A stretch of DNA of 64,000 nt from an uncultured Stenotrophomonas sp. (GCA_913775725.1 CAJYNG010000023.1:62001-126000), one strand, 5' to 3'; shown: positions 24,741 through 33,283, counted from the stretch's first letter. Numbers and translations are program-made. The notes: generated by a model from the letters alone, not told the origin.

Positions 24741-25133
24741 ATGCAAGCATTGAACAATTATTTCCTGGTCTTCGTCGGCGGCGGCATCGGCGCCTGCCTG
24801 CGCCATGCCTGCAACCTGATCGGCGCGCGGGTGGCGGTCGGCAATCCCTGGCCCTGGTCGACCTTCCTGATCAACATCAGCGGTGCGCTGCTGATGGGCG
24901 TGGTGGTCGAGGTCTTCGCCACGCGCAATGGCGCCTCGCCGCAGCTGCGCCTGTTGCTGGCCACCGGCATCCTCGGCGGCTACACCACGTTTTCCACCTA
25001 CGCGCTGGAGATCGGCCTGCTGCTGCAGCGTGGCCAGCATGGGCTGGCGGCACTGTATGCCGGTGGCTCGGTGGCGCTGGGCCTGGCCGGTCTGTTCGGT
25101 GGCATGAAGCTGGCCCGGCTGGTGCTGGGCTGA
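24741..25133 (+). CDS. crcB: Fluoride channel CrcB/Fluc
   Basis: 130-residue dual-topology membrane channel exporting fluoride. Four hydrophobic segments; motifs GGGIGACLRH near the start, the conserved STFLINISGALLMG and the signature GILGGYTTFSTYALE, whose Thr/Ser and Phe residues line the fluoride path. Open frame extends upstream into the riboswitch, but the ATG at 24741 starts the conserved part and has GAGG upstream. A fluoride riboswitch directly precedes it, so expression should rise with intracellular fluoride. Convergent with the AraC gene; the two stops are 4 bases apart. Confidence 0.96.
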   Translation: MQALNNYFLVFVGGGIGACLRHACNLIGARVAVGNPWPWSTFLINISGALLMGVVVEVFATRNGASPQLRLLLATGILGGYTTFSTYALEIGLLLQRGQHGLAALYAGGSVALGLAGLFGGMKLARLVLG

Positions 25134-25137
25134 CCGA

Positions 25138-25971
25138 TCAGGCTGCGCTGGCCCGTGCCTGCCCGCGCCATTCCCGCGGCGACTGCCCGGTGTGCGCCTT
25201 GAACGCCCGCGACAGCGCCGCTTCGCTGCCATAGCCCACATCATCGGCAATCCGCTTCAGCGGCCGCCCCTGTCGCAGCGCCTGCTGCGCGAGCCCGACC
25301 CGCCAACCCTGCAGGTACTGGCCCGGCGTGGTGCCCATCGCGTCGCGGAAGCTGGCGGCGAACACGCTGCGTGACATGCCGGCAACCTCGGCCAGGTCTT
25401 CCAGGGTCCAGGACTGTGCGGGCGCTTCATGCATCGCCACCAATGCCAGCCGCAACCTCGGATGACCCAGCCCGGCGAACAGGCCGCCGCGCATCTCGCC
25501 ACCTTCCATCAGCTGGCGCAGCACCTGGATCATCACCACCTCGAACAGCCGGTTGACCATCGCCGCCCGCCCGCAGCGCTGCTCGAACGCCTCCTCGAAC
25601 AGCAGTTCCAGCGCCGCGTTGCCGCCATACAGATCGGCCAGCGGCAGGCAGATGAAATCAGGCAGCGCCGCGCTGATCGGATTGAGCCGGCCGCCCTCGA
25701 AATGCAGGTTGGCGCAGGCCATGTCGGCGCCCTGCTGCGGGTCGGTACTGAAGCGATGCGGCATCGGCCGCGGATACAGCAGCAGGCTCGGCACTTCGAC
25801 CTGCACGGTCTGCTGCCCGTGACTGACCTGCAGCGGCCCGCGCCGCACCAAGTGCAACTGACCCGCCTCATCCTCGCCCTCCAGCGTGTTGATGCCGCAC
25901 AGCGCGCCGGCATGGAACACCGAAGCCGTGACCGCGAAGCGTTCAAGCAGGATGGCGAGGCGGTCGACCAT
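25138..25971 (-). CDS. AraC-family transcriptional regulator with cupin-type sensor domain
   Basis: 277 residues. The N-terminal half (about 1-165) resembles the AraC cupin_6 type: MVDRLAILLERFAVTASVFHAG, then a LYPRPMPHRF segment. The C-terminal half has the two AraC HTH motifs: WTLEDLAEVAGMSRSVFAAS (first) and the second ADDVGYGSEAALSRAFKAHTG with the family end SPREWR. The ligand is unknown. ATG at 25971 is the first Met preceding the conserved part. Divergent from the DUF6265 gene; a target among neighbours (the DUF6265, SRPBCC or aldo-keto genes) is possible but not shown. Confidence 0.9.
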   Translation of the reverse strand: MVDRLAILLERFAVTASVFHAGALCGINTLEGEDEAGQLHLVRRGPLQVSHGQQTVQVEVPSLLLYPRPMPHRFSTDPQQGADMACANLHFEGGRLNPISAALPDFICLPLADLYGGNAALELLFEEAFEQRCGRAAMVNRLFEVVMIQVLRQLMEGGEMRGGLFAGLGHPRLRLALVAMHEAPAQSWTLEDLAEVAGMSRSVFAASFRDAMGTTPGQYLQGWRVGLAQQALRQGRPLKRIADDVGYGSEAALSRAFKAHTGQSPREWRGQARASAA

Positions 25972-26105
25972 GACGGGACTCCGGGTCAAGCGAGACAAGC
26001 TCAATGCGACCGATCGTATCGGAATCAACACTGGAAAGGACGGCACTGGCCGCGTGATCGCCCGGGCGCTATACAGGCCGCACATTCCCGCGCATGGAGG
26101 CACCG

Positions 26106-26600
26106 ATGTCGCTCCGCATCGCCCTGGCCCTGTTGCCGCTGCTGCTCGCGGCCCCGCACGCACTGTCCGCCTCACCCTCGAAGATCGAACACCTGGCCTG
26201 GCTGGCCGGTTGCTGGCAGCTTGATGGCCAGCCGGCCGGAGCCGGCGAGCAATGGTCCACCCTGGCTGGAAATACCCTGTTCGGCAGCAGCCGCAGCCTG
26301 CGTGACAGCCGCACCGTGGGCTTCGAGTTCATGCAGCTGCGCCAGCATGACGACGGCCGCCTGGTGCTGACCGCCCTGCCCTCTGGCCAGAACGCCACAG
26401 ACTTCAACGCCACCCGGGTCGATGGCAATGAAGCCGTGTTCGAGAATCCCGCCAACGACTTCCCACAGCGTATCCACTATCGGCGCCTCGACGACCAGCG
26501 CGCGCATGCGCGCATCGAGATCGCGCAGGACAATCCAAAGCAGGCAATGGACTTTCCCATGCATCGCGTCGCCTGCGGTGGACCGACACCCGCACACTGA
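26106..26600 (+). CDS. Exported DUF6265 family protein
   Basis: 164-residue protein with signal peptide MSLRIALALLPLLLAAPHALSAS. The mature part starts with LAWLAGCWQLDGQPAGAGEQW, the recognisable DUF6265 head, a small lipocalin/FABP-like barrel of unknown function. ATG at 26106 is preferred to 26094 because GGAGG stands 6 bases before it. It ends at a bidirectional GC-rich hairpin (26606-26632) shared with the convergent SRPBCC gene. Confidence 0.83.
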   Translation: MSLRIALALLPLLLAAPHALSASPSKIEHLAWLAGCWQLDGQPAGAGEQWSTLAGNTLFGSSRSLRDSRTVGFEFMQLRQHDDGRLVLTALPSGQNATDFNATRVDGNEAVFENPANDFPQRIHYRRLDDQRAHARIEIAQDNPKQAMDFPMHRVACGGPTPAH

Positions 26601-26605
26601 CACGC

Positions 26606-26632
26606 AAACGCCCCGGACCGGCCGGGGCGTCT
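26606..26632. terminator. Bidirectional hairpin terminator
   Basis: Stem ACGCCCCGG / CCGGGGCGT with a 5-base loop between convergent genes. The T tract is weak on both sides, so efficiency is uncertain. Confidence 0.6.
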
Positions 26633-26658
26633 GCATGCGGTCAACGCCACGCGGGTGT

Positions 26659-27069
26659 TCAACCAGCCAGCGTGCTTTCCAGTGCCTTCAGGCCATCGCG
26701 ATAGATGCCCTCGAACAGCGCGGACGCTTCTTCGTTGCTGACGCCCACCGGAGTGAACTCACCGGACCAGTCGATCCGCGAACCGCCGCCCTGCTCGACC
26801 ACGCGCAGGGTGGAGCGATAGCCGGTGACCGGGAACGGAGCCTGCAGGATCGAGTAGGTGTAGCTGCGATCGGCCTGATCGAAGCCTTCCAGGCGCTCGA
26901 CGATGGCATCGCCGTCGGGATTGGCCAGATGGCGCACGCGACCGCCTTCGCTGAGCGTGCTCTGGGGAATGTATGGAAGCCAATCGGGCAGTGAATCGAA
27001 GCCGCCGATGAGGTTCCAGACCTGGTCGGCAGGGGTCGGTACGGTGATGGATACAGAAGCAGTTGCCAT
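26659..27069 (-). CDS. SRPBCC (START-like) family protein
   Basis: 136-residue polyketide cyclase/dehydrase-like protein with the helix-grip fold that binds hydrophobic ligands; no enzymatic role assigned. Recognised by the start ASVSITVPTPADQVWNLIGGFDSLPDWLP, the central GDAIVERLEGFD and the C-terminal helix EGIYRDGLKALES. AAGGAG 7 bases before the ATG. It is 20 bases downstream of the aldo/keto reductase gene on the same strand, so it probably shares its transcript and the LysR control suggested upstream. Confidence 0.88.
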   Translation of the reverse strand: MATASVSITVPTPADQVWNLIGGFDSLPDWLPYIPQSTLSEGGRVRHLANPDGDAIVERLEGFDQADRSYTYSILQAPFPVTGYRSTLRVVEQGGGSRIDWSGEFTPVGVSNEEASALFEGIYRDGLKALESTLAG

Positions 27070-27089
27070 GGGAATGTCTCCTTGGGGAC

Positions 27090-28109
27090 TCAGATGTTGT
27101 CGATCGGCAGCGGGGCGTTGGCAGCGACCAGGCCCTGGGCACGCAGCTCCTGCCAGAACCCGGCCGGGATGATTTCCTTCAGTGCGGCGTAGTCCTCGGC
27201 GATGCGTTCGGGACGGCTGGCGCCCGGGATCACCGCAGCCACCGCCGGGTTGGCCAGCGAGAACTGCAGGGCAGCCGCCTTGATGCTGATGCCGTACTCG
27301 GCCGCGATGGCCTTGATGCGCTCGACCTTGGCCAGGATCTCCGGCGACGCCTTCTGGTACTCGAAGTGGCTGCCACCGGCCAGCACGCCGGAGCTGTACG
27401 GACCGCCGACCACGATGCCGGTGTTGCGTTCGGCCGCCTTCGGCATCACCCGCTGCAGCGCACGCTCATGGTCGAGCAGCGAGTAGCGGCCGGCCAGCAG
27501 GAAGCCGTCCGGACGGGCTTCGTCCAGGTCCAGGGTCAGCTCGATCGGCTCGACACGGTTGACGCCCAGGCCCCAGGCCTTGATCACGCCCTCCTCGCGC
27601 AGGCGGGTCAGCACCTTGAAAGCGCCGCGGCGTGCAGTCTCGAAGCAGGACAGCCACTCATCGCCGTAGAAGTCCTGGGCGATGTCGTGCACCCAGACGA
27701 TATCGAGGCGATCGGTCTTCAGGCGCTTGAGGCTGTCATCGATCGAGCGCAGGGTGGCATCGGCCGAGTAGTCGTTGACCAGTTTGTTGGGGCGTCCGGC
27801 GACGAACAGGCCGCCCTTCTCGCCAAGGTCGCGGGCGCTGGTGTCTTCCACTTCGTCCAGGATCAGGCGGCCGACCTTGGTGCTGAGCACGAAGTCGTCG
27901 CGGTTGCGCTTGGCCAGCGCGTCGCCGAGCCGGATCTCGGCCAGGCCGGCGCCGTAGAACGGGGCGGTATCGAAGTAGCGGGTGCCCTGTTCCCACGCCG
28001 CGTCCACCGTGGCCTGGGCCTCGGCTTCCGGGATGTCACGGAACATGTTGCCCAGCGGCGCGGTACCGAAGCCGAGGGTCTTGCCAGCCAGCAGAGTGTT
28101 GATGCTCAT
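27090..28109 (-). CDS. Aldo/keto reductase
   Basis: 339-residue NADPH-dependent (beta/alpha)8 reductase, of the sugar dehydrogenase-like branch (L-fucose/D-threo-aldose dehydrogenase relatives). Catalytic set: Asp and Tyr in FDTAPFYGAGLAEIRLG, Lys in VLSTKVGR, His in DIVWVHDI; C-terminal cofactor site FSLANPAVAAVIPGASRPER. ATG at 28109 with AAGGGG upstream; the in-frame start at 28181 is unlikely. Divergent from a LysR gene with a compact palindromic promoter region, the classic regulator-target arrangement, and followed by the SRPBCC gene. Confidence 0.92.
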   Translation of the reverse strand: MSINTLLAGKTLGFGTAPLGNMFRDIPEAEAQATVDAAWEQGTRYFDTAPFYGAGLAEIRLGDALAKRNRDDFVLSTKVGRLILDEVEDTSARDLGEKGGLFVAGRPNKLVNDYSADATLRSIDDSLKRLKTDRLDIVWVHDIAQDFYGDEWLSCFETARRGAFKVLTRLREEGVIKAWGLGVNRVEPIELTLDLDEARPDGFLLAGRYSLLDHERALQRVMPKAAERNTGIVVGGPYSSGVLAGGSHFEYQKASPEILAKVERIKAIAAEYGISIKAAALQFSLANPAVAAVIPGASRPERIAEDYAALKEIIPAGFWQELRAQGLVAANAPLPIDNI

Positions 28110-28162
28110 GGGGTTCCCCTTGGGGAGGTTGTTGAGGTTGAGGCATAGGCTAGGCTTGCCCA

Positions 28163-28214
28163 ATAAGACCGTCCAAGACATAATTTATCCATCTTGAGTC
28201 CCAGATGGTCTTAT
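28163..28214. promoter_or_regulatory. LysR-type operator region between aldo/keto reductase and its regulator
   Basis: ATAAGACC (28163-28170) is mirrored by GGTCTTAT (28207-28214), which covers the regulator start codon. Between them ATCT-N8-AGAT (28191-28206) has the T-N11-A layout of LysR sites. Confidence 0.65.
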
Positions 28215-29130
28215 GCTCGATCTCCGCCAACTGCGCTATTTCGTGGCCGTCGCCGAAGATGAACACGTCGGCCGCGCCGCCGAGCGCCTTCACATCTCCC
28301 AATCCCCGCTCAGCCGCCAGATCGCCCAACTGGAGGAACGGCTGGAACTGCAGTTGTTCGAACGCTCGCAGCAGCGCATCCGGCTGACCGCCGATGGCCG
28401 CACCTTCCTGGCCGAGGCGCGCGCCCTGCTGACCCACGCCAACCGGCTGGAATCGCTGGCGCGCCGGCTGGGCCGCGGCGATGAAGGCGGACTGTGCATC
28501 GGCTATCTGGAATACGCGATGCACTCCGGCGTATTGCCCACCGCCCTGCGCGAACTGCGCGGCGACCGTCCTGCCGTACACATCGCGCTGTACAACCAGC
28601 AGTCGGACGTGCAGTTGGAAGGCCTGCGGCAACGCAGCCTGGACATCGCCCTGGTCTGCGAACCACCCGCGTTCGACGATCCGGACCTGGAGGCCACGCA
28701 GGTGCTGAACGATCCGATGCTGCTGGCGCTGCCGGCCGGCCACCCATTGGCCAGCGCAGAGACCATCACCCCCGAGGATCTGGCCAGCCAGCAGTGGATC
28801 GGCGTGATGCACAAGGAAAGCGCGCTGCGCCATGACACCTTCATCGCCGCCTGCGCGAAGGCCGGTTTCACCCCGACCATCGCCATGGAGGCGACCGAAC
28901 CGCTGGCCGCGCTTGGGCTGGTCGCCGCTGGGCTGGGCCTGACCACCATCCAGCGCAGCCTGGACCACCAGGCACCAGAGGGCGTGGTGCTGCGCGAGCT
29001 GCCGTGGTTCAGCTACCGCACACCGCTGTGGGCGGCCTGGCACCGCATCAACCTGCGCCCGCTGGTCGAGACCTTCCGCAGGACGCTGGTGCAGACCGCT
29101 ACCGAGGGCAAGCCGGCCTTCGTCGACTGA
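28213..29130 (+). CDS. LysR-family transcriptional regulator
   Basis: 305 residues. N-terminal winged HTH MLDLRQLRYFVAVAEDEHVG, RAAERLHISQSPLSRQIAQLEERL (about 1-60) with the linker helix, then the periplasmic-binding-like effector domain (about 90-295) beginning GGLCIGYLEYAMHSG. Residues IVOLVING inducer binding cannot be predicted. Likely regulates the divergent aldo/keto reductase and SRPBCC genes, as expected for a LysR protein next to such a palindromic region (28163-28214); its own start codon lies within the right half-site, suggesting tight autoregulation. The downstream P-loop gene is convergent. Confidence 0.92.
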   Translation: MLDLRQLRYFVAVAEDEHVGRAAERLHISQSPLSRQIAQLEERLELQLFERSQQRIRLTADGRTFLAEARALLTHANRLESLARRLGRGDEGGLCIGYLEYAMHSGVLPTALRELRGDRPAVHIALYNQQSDVQLEGLRQRSLDIALVCEPPAFDDPDLEATQVLNDPMLLALPAGHPLASAETITPEDLASQQWIGVMHKESALRHDTFIAACAKAGFTPTIAMEATEPLAALGLVAAGLGLTTIQRSLDHQAPEGVVLRELPWFSYRTPLWAAWHRINLRPLVETFRRTLVQTATEGKPAFVD

Positions 29131-29140
29131 ACCGACCGCG

Positions 29141-29659
29141 CTATGCCGGGCCTGCCTCGGTGTAGCGCATCACCACGAAGCCCTCTTCCGCGGTCGGTGC
29201 AACGAAGTGGCGGGTGATCTGCTCAAATTCCTCGCCACTGGCCTGGAACGGATGCTCGCCGAGTGCATTGCGCGCGCGCAACCGCGCCTTGCAGACTTCG
29301 TCGGCAACATCGAGGAAATGCAGTTGATGTGCAGCGCCAGCCGGCGAGAACACTTCACGTGCCCACGCGCGGCTGGCGGGCGTATTGAATGGAAAATCGA
29401 GCACCACCGAAACACCCGCCTGCAGCAATGCGCGCAGATGATCGGCCAGCACAGTGCGCAACGTGGCTGCGCGCCGCACATAGTCGGCAATGGAATGGAT
29501 TTCGCCCGGGTACAGCGCCGCCAGCCATGCGTCTTCGCTGATCAATACGTGGCGCGGCTTCAACGCCAACTGCTGCGACAGGGTGGATTTGCCGGCACCG
29601 ATCTTGCCGCACACCAGGTGCAGGGTCGGCGCAGGGGTGTTCGATGAAAGGTCGTGCAT
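29141..29659 (-). CDS. P-loop kinase-like ATP-binding protein
   Basis: 172-residue small AAA_33/zeta-like P-loop protein. Walker A GKIGAGKSTLS at about 18-28; a later DFPFNTPASRAWARE and the LID-like arginines KARLRARNALGEHPF suit a small-molecule or nucleotide kinase. The substrate is unknown. AAGGAG precedes the ATG. I considered zeta toxin, but there is no antitoxin-like gene beside it. Convergent with the LysR gene (ten bases between stops). Confidence 0.82.
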   Translation of the reverse strand: MHDLSSNTPAPTLHLVCGKIGAGKSTLSQQLALKPRHVLISEDAWLAALYPGEIHSIADYVRRAATLRTVLADHLRALLQAGVSVVLDFPFNTPASRAWAREVFSPAGAAHQLHFLDVADEVCKARLRARNALGEHPFQASGEEFEQITRHFVAPTAEEGFVVMRYTEAGPA

Positions 29660-29701
29660 CTGCGTTCTCCTTGGTGGATTCCACTACCCGGGAGAGCGCT
29701 G

Positions 29702-29733
29702 CATGCAGCCCGCCTTCCCGGGCGGGCTGCATG
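29702..29733. repeat. Perfect 13-bp hairpin
   Basis: CATGCAGCCCGCC / GGCGGGCTGCATG with a 6-base loop, between divergent genes. No T run follows on either strand, so a terminator role is not obvious; it could be a dispersed palindrome of another type. Confidence 0.6.
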
Positions 29734-29918
29734 GCCGTGATGACCGCGCTACTCCGCCTTCCCGTGGGGAATGCGGATAATCGACGCGGTGCTGTGCAGG
29801 GCCATGCCGCCAGCGTAGAGCGCAGCACGGCCGACCGGCAATGCCCTGCGGCAGTGCAGCGCGCGCAAGGTAGTGCGGGGATCTATGCTCGGCGCCACTC
29901 CCGCATGGAATGACCCCG

Positions 29919-30995
29919 ATGCGACCCTTGGTTCGATGTGCCCTCGCCCTCGGCCTGCTGTTGCCTTCGACGACCTTGCTGGCGGCAGCGCCCACGGCGG
30001 CACGCACACTCAGCGGCGAGCTGCAGGGTGCACCGTGGCGGCTGGATGTACCGGCCGACTGGAATGGCGACCTGGTCATGCTGGCCCATGGCTACGAACC
30101 GGTCGGCGTGCCGCGCGCCGTGCCCATGGCGGCCAATGACAGCACTGCGCCACTGTTGGCAGCAGGTTACGCGGTCGCGCAGAGTGCCTATGCCAGCCAG
30201 GGCTGGGCGGTGGCCGATGCGATCACCGATACGGAACGCCTGCGCCGGCATGCCCTGATTGAACTCAAGCATGTCCGCCACACCTGGATGCTGGGATTCT
30301 CGATGGGCGGTGCCGTGACCATCGGCAGCCTCGAACGCTTCCCGCAACACTACGCCGGCGGTGTGTCGCTATGCGGCGCCAATCTCAGTGGCGAACAGAT
30401 CGCGACCGATCTGCTGACCACGCTGGTCGCATTCGACTATTTCTTCCCCAAGGCCGATGGGCTGCCGCCCACCGGTCTGGTATCGCGCGAAGCCGCCGCA
30501 CTGCCACAGGGCGAGTTGTACCAGGGCATCGCCAATGCACTGCAGCGCGATCCGTCGCATGCCGCAGTGCTGGCGCGGCGGCTGCAGGTTTCCCCCGACG
30601 AAGTGGCCAGCACGATCAGCCTGCACGCCCTGGTCCTGCATGAACTGGCCACACGCAGCGATGGCATGCCGGTCGGCAACAGGGGGGTGGTCTACAGCGG
30701 CTTCGGCGATGACTCCGCATTCAATGCCGGGGTGCAGCGCATCGATGCTGTACCCGCCGCACAGGCCAAGGTGCGCGCGACGCTGGCGCTGACCGGCGCA
30801 CTGAAGCGACCGCTGGTGATCCAGTTCAACCACAACGACCCGACCATCGTGCCGCACATGCAGACGGTGTATCCGCAGTTGGCCGCACACGCCGGTGCGC
30901 GACCAGCGCCGCGGGTGCTGCCATCGGTGGGCGAAGGGCATTGTGGCTTTTCAGAAGCGCAGGTGGTCGACGCCTTGAAGGCGGTACAGCCCTGA
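29919..30995 (+). CDS. Secreted alpha/beta hydrolase
   Basis: 358 residues with signal peptide MRPLVRCALALGLLLPSTTL, LAAAP. The hydrolase triad can be proposed: Ser128 in GFSMGGAV, Asp307 in FNHNDPTIVP and His341 in GEGHCGF; the oxyanion strand is VMLAHGYEPVG. Substrate unknown; the sequence is closest in layout to secreted esterases/lipase-like proteins in Xanthomonads. ATG at 29919 (GGAA upstream) is preferred to 29910. The gene stands alone with the hairpin at 29702-29733 far upstream. Confidence 0.85.
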   Translation: MRPLVRCALALGLLLPSTTLLAAAPTAARTLSGELQGAPWRLDVPADWNGDLVMLAHGYEPVGVPRAVPMAANDSTAPLLAAGYAVAQSAYASQGWAVADAITDTERLRRHALIELKHVRHTWMLGFSMGGAVTIGSLERFPQHYAGGVSLCGANLSGEQIATDLLTTLVAFDYFFPKADGLPPTGLVSREAAALPQGELYQGIANALQRDPSHAAVLARRLQVSPDEVASTISLHALVLHELATRSDGMPVGNRGVVYSGFGDDSAFNAGVQRIDAVPAAQAKVRATLALTGALKRPLVIQFNHNDPTIVPHMQTVYPQLAAHAGARPAPRVLPSVGEGHCGFSEAQVVDALKAVQP

Positions 30996-31085
30996 GACCA
31001 CCGCCTGCCGCAGCGCATCAGGCCCCTCCAGGAAGTGCTGCTATGGTGGCCCGGCCCATTGACGGGCACACAAAGGACTGACGTG

Positions 31086-31286
31086 ATGATCAAGATGACC
31101 TTGAAGACCGTGATGCTCCTTGGCATGGCCGTGACCGGCCTGGCCTTCGCCGCAGACTCCTGCGAGTTCTGCACCCTGAAGTACGAGCAGTGCCTGCGTA
31201 CATCACATGGCCCACTGGGTAAGACCTCGCAGCAGTGCGAAGCGGAATATCGCCTGTGCCGCGAAACGGACTGCCCGTCTCCCTGA
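31086..31286 (+). CDS. Small exported cysteine-rich protein
   Basis: 66 residues, family not recognised. Signal peptide of about 23 residues (MIKMTLKTVMLLGMAVTGLA, then FAA) followed by a 43-residue mature part with six cysteines (26, 29, 36, 51, 58, 63). Two C-x6-C spans and a leading C-x2-C suggest three disulfides and a compact helical hairpin. AAGGA 10 bases before the ATG. A hairpin (31297-31318) follows the stop. Possible roles, such as a small metal or redox protein or secreted effector, cannot be separated from sequence. Confidence 0.82.
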   Translation: MIKMTLKTVMLLGMAVTGLAFAADSCEFCTLKYEQCLRTSHGPLGKTSQQCEAEYRLCRETDCPSP

Positions 31287-31296
31287 CCGGCATCCG

Positions 31297-31318
31297 GCCG
31301 GCTCCTGCGGGAGCCGGC
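31297..31318 (+). terminator. GC hairpin after the cysteine-rich protein gene
   Basis: Stem GCCGGCTCC / GGAGCCGGC eleven bases after the stop. There is no T tract, so termination is uncertain. Confidence 0.45.
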
Positions 31319-31404
31319 TCAGCCCGTCACGTTGCCAAACGCTTACGATGCAGGGATCGGTGCAATACCTGCCGCCTCCCCTCCCTGCTGAAACAACGCA
31401 TACG

Positions 31405-32169
31405 ATGGCCTTCTTCGAACGACTGAGCGATACCCGCTACCTGCCGACCGAACACACAGGCGGCGCCTGGAACATCCGCGAACAACACATCGCACCTGCG
31501 ATCGGGCTGCTGGCGCACCACCTGGAACGCGACGCAGCAGCGCGCGGGCACGGTTTCCTGATCGCGCGCCTGTCCTACGACATCCTCGGCACCATTCCGA
31601 TCGAAGCGATGGAGGCCGACGTGCAGGTGCTGCGCGGTGGTCGCACCATCGAACTGGTCGAAGCCACGCTGCGTCATGACGATCGCCCGGCGCTGCGCGT
31701 GCGTGCATGGCTGATGCGCCCGAACGATACGCAGGCCATCGCCGGCACACCGATCGCTGCCATTGCACCGCCGGAATCAATGCCCGCGTGGGATCCAGGT
31801 ACCGTGTGGCCAGGTGGTTTCATCAAGAGCGTGGAGATCCGCCGGCACGGCCAGGGGCCCGGCCGTGCCACCTACTGGGCGCGCGCGAAGCACGCGCTGC
31901 TGGACGGCGAGCCGGTCAGTCCACTGGCCCGTGCCGCCACCCTGTTCGATCTGTCCAATGGCATGGCCGTGCGTGCCGATCCGAAGGAAGTCGCCTTCCC
32001 CAACCTCGATCTGACCGCGCACCTGTTCGGCATGCCCGAAGGCGAGTGGCTGGGCTTCGATACGTCGGTGTCGTTTGGCCACCAGGGTCTCGGCTTGACC
32101 AGCACCGTGCTGCACGATGCACGCGGCCCGATCGGCACGCTCGGCCAGGCACTGACCGTGCGCCCGTAA
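31405..32169 (+). CDS. Acyl-CoA thioesterase-like protein (double hotdog)
   Basis: 254-residue TesB-like protein (4HBT_3 type). First hotdog half: AWNIREQHIAPAIGLLAHHLER, LIARLSYDILGTIPIEAMEADVQVLRGG and RTIELVEATL; second half: FDLSNGMAVRADPKEVAFPNLDLTAHLFG, WLGFDTSVSFGHQGLGLTSTVLHD, the usual Asp/Gln/Thr active surface. The substrate acyl chain is unknown. ATG at 31405 starts the conserved part, although it lacks a ribosome site, and an earlier ATG extends the frame. Convergent with the small gene at 32185. Confidence 0.84.
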   Translation: MAFFERLSDTRYLPTEHTGGAWNIREQHIAPAIGLLAHHLERDAAARGHGFLIARLSYDILGTIPIEAMEADVQVLRGGRTIELVEATLRHDDRPALRVRAWLMRPNDTQAIAGTPIAAIAPPESMPAWDPGTVWPGGFIKSVEIRRHGQGPGRATYWARAKHALLDGEPVSPLARAATLFDLSNGMAVRADPKEVAFPNLDLTAHLFGMPEGEWLGFDTSVSFGHQGLGLTSTVLHDARGPIGTLGQALTVRP

Positions 32170-32184
32170 TCCCAACGGGCGGCG

Positions 32185-32454
32185 TCAGCCGCCCAGCGTG
32201 CCCATGGTGAAGGTGTAGCCGGAGCTCATCAGGAATTCGCGCATGCGCATCTCCGCTCGCCGCGGTGAGGCCAGGTTGGCCGGTGCATACAGAGCATAGA
32301 CCAGGCCCGATCCTTCGATATGCTCGCGGCGGACTTCGCAGCGGGCGGTTTCCGAGGCAATCACCCATCCGTCTTTCAGCCGATCCGGTCCGATGGATTG
32401 CCCGTTCTTGAGCCGAAAGGTCAACCAGCGCACATCTGCCATGATTTTGCTCAT
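32185..32454 (-). CDS. Small hypothetical protein
   Basis: 89 residues, not recognised. The beginning MSKIMADVRWLTFRLKNGQS is followed by KDGWVIASETARCEVRREHI and a C-terminal MREFLMSSGYTFTMG, giving an alpha/beta look. The in-frame ATG at 32535 (AAAGG upstream) would add 27 residues of atypical composition; I prefer 32454 but this is uncertain. Codon use is less GC-biased than in neighbours. It is convergent with the thioesterase and upstream of nothing obvious; function unknown. Confidence 0.6.
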   Translation of the reverse strand: MSKIMADVRWLTFRLKNGQSIGPDRLKDGWVIASETARCEVRREHIEGSGLVYALYAPANLASPRRAEMRMREFLMSSGYTFTMGTLGG

Positions 32455-32578
32455 TTCCGATTCGCTCCGTGCCGCAAGCGATCCGTAGTGTCCTTGCTCG
32501 CCATTGCAGCTCCCTAAGACGTGGAACTCGACCATAGCGCCTTTCCATGTCGCAGGTGGCTGAGACTGACCGCAGGGC

Positions 32579-33283
32579 TCAGGTCGCCAGGGTGAACAGC
32601 CGCCACAGTGCCTCGCGCCCCGGCGGAGTCAGGCGTAGTTCGCGCCGGCCCTCGACGCGTCGGAGCCAGTCGTTGCTCACGAAGCTGTCCAGCATCGCCT
32701 CGCCGACCAGGCCCGCCAGATGTGGACGCCGTTCGGTGCAGTCCAGGCACCCCCTGCAATAGCGCGCAGGCTTGGCCACGACCGGCTGCCCAAGTAAATC
32801 AGCCAGTGGCTGGCCCAGTCCTCGCAGGAAATCGGCACCGCCCTCGCTCACCCGCCAATGCCCCAGGCCCGGCAACACATGCCCCGCCCTCAGCAAATGG
32901 TCGGTGATGGCCACCGCGTGCACGCCGGCCAGGTGTCGATAGCAGGAACGTGCCTCACGCAACGCCGGCAGGCTGCGCGATGCGGAAGCCGTGCAGGACG
33001 GCGTGCGGTCGGCAACGCGCAGGATGCCCTCCAGCATGTCGGCAACCTCGTGCGAGGCCAGCCGGTGATAGCGGTGTCGCCCCTGTGCGACGGCGACCAG
33101 CAGATCACCCTCAACCAGCCTGCGCAGATGCGTGCTCGCCGTCTGCGGTGTCACCCCGGCCACGCGTGCCAGCTCCATCGCGGTATAGGCACGCCCATCC
33201 ATCAGCTGCAGCAGCATGGCCGCGCGCGCCTGGTCGCCAACCAGGGCACCGACGCTGACAAGGGAACCGGAGGTGTGGACCAT
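32579..33283 (-). CDS. ArsR-type winged-helix regulator with C-terminal extension
   Basis: 234 residues. Winged HTH (about 10-85): GDQARAAMLLQLMDGRAYTA, MELARVAGVTPQTASTHLRR, LVEGDLLVAVAQGRHRYHRL. The C-terminal half contains SCYRHLAGVHAVAITDHLL and RYCRGCLDCTERRPHLAGLVG, typical of the ArsR subgroup with a long regulatory tail; three cysteines at 176, 179 and 182 (C-x2-C-x2-C) could bind metal or react with oxidants. ATG at 33283 opens the usual start VHTSGSLVSVGALVG. Divergent from the flavin reductase-like gene, its likely target. Confidence 0.88.
   Translation of the reverse strand: MVHTSGSLVSVGALVGDQARAAMLLQLMDGRAYTAMELARVAGVTPQTASTHLRRLVEGDLLVAVAQGRHRYHRLASHEVADMLEGILRVADRTPSCTASASRSLPALREARSCYRHLAGVHAVAITDHLLRAGHVLPGLGHWRVSEGGADFLRGLGQPLADLLGQPVVAKPARYCRGCLDCTERRPHLAGLVGEAMLDSFVSNDWLRRVEGRRELRLTPPGREALWRLFTLAT

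Noticed and set aside
29141-29659. Zeta-type toxin of a toxin-antitoxin pair
   Set aside because: Walker A is present, but there is no adjacent small antitoxin gene and the sequence fits general small P-loop kinases.
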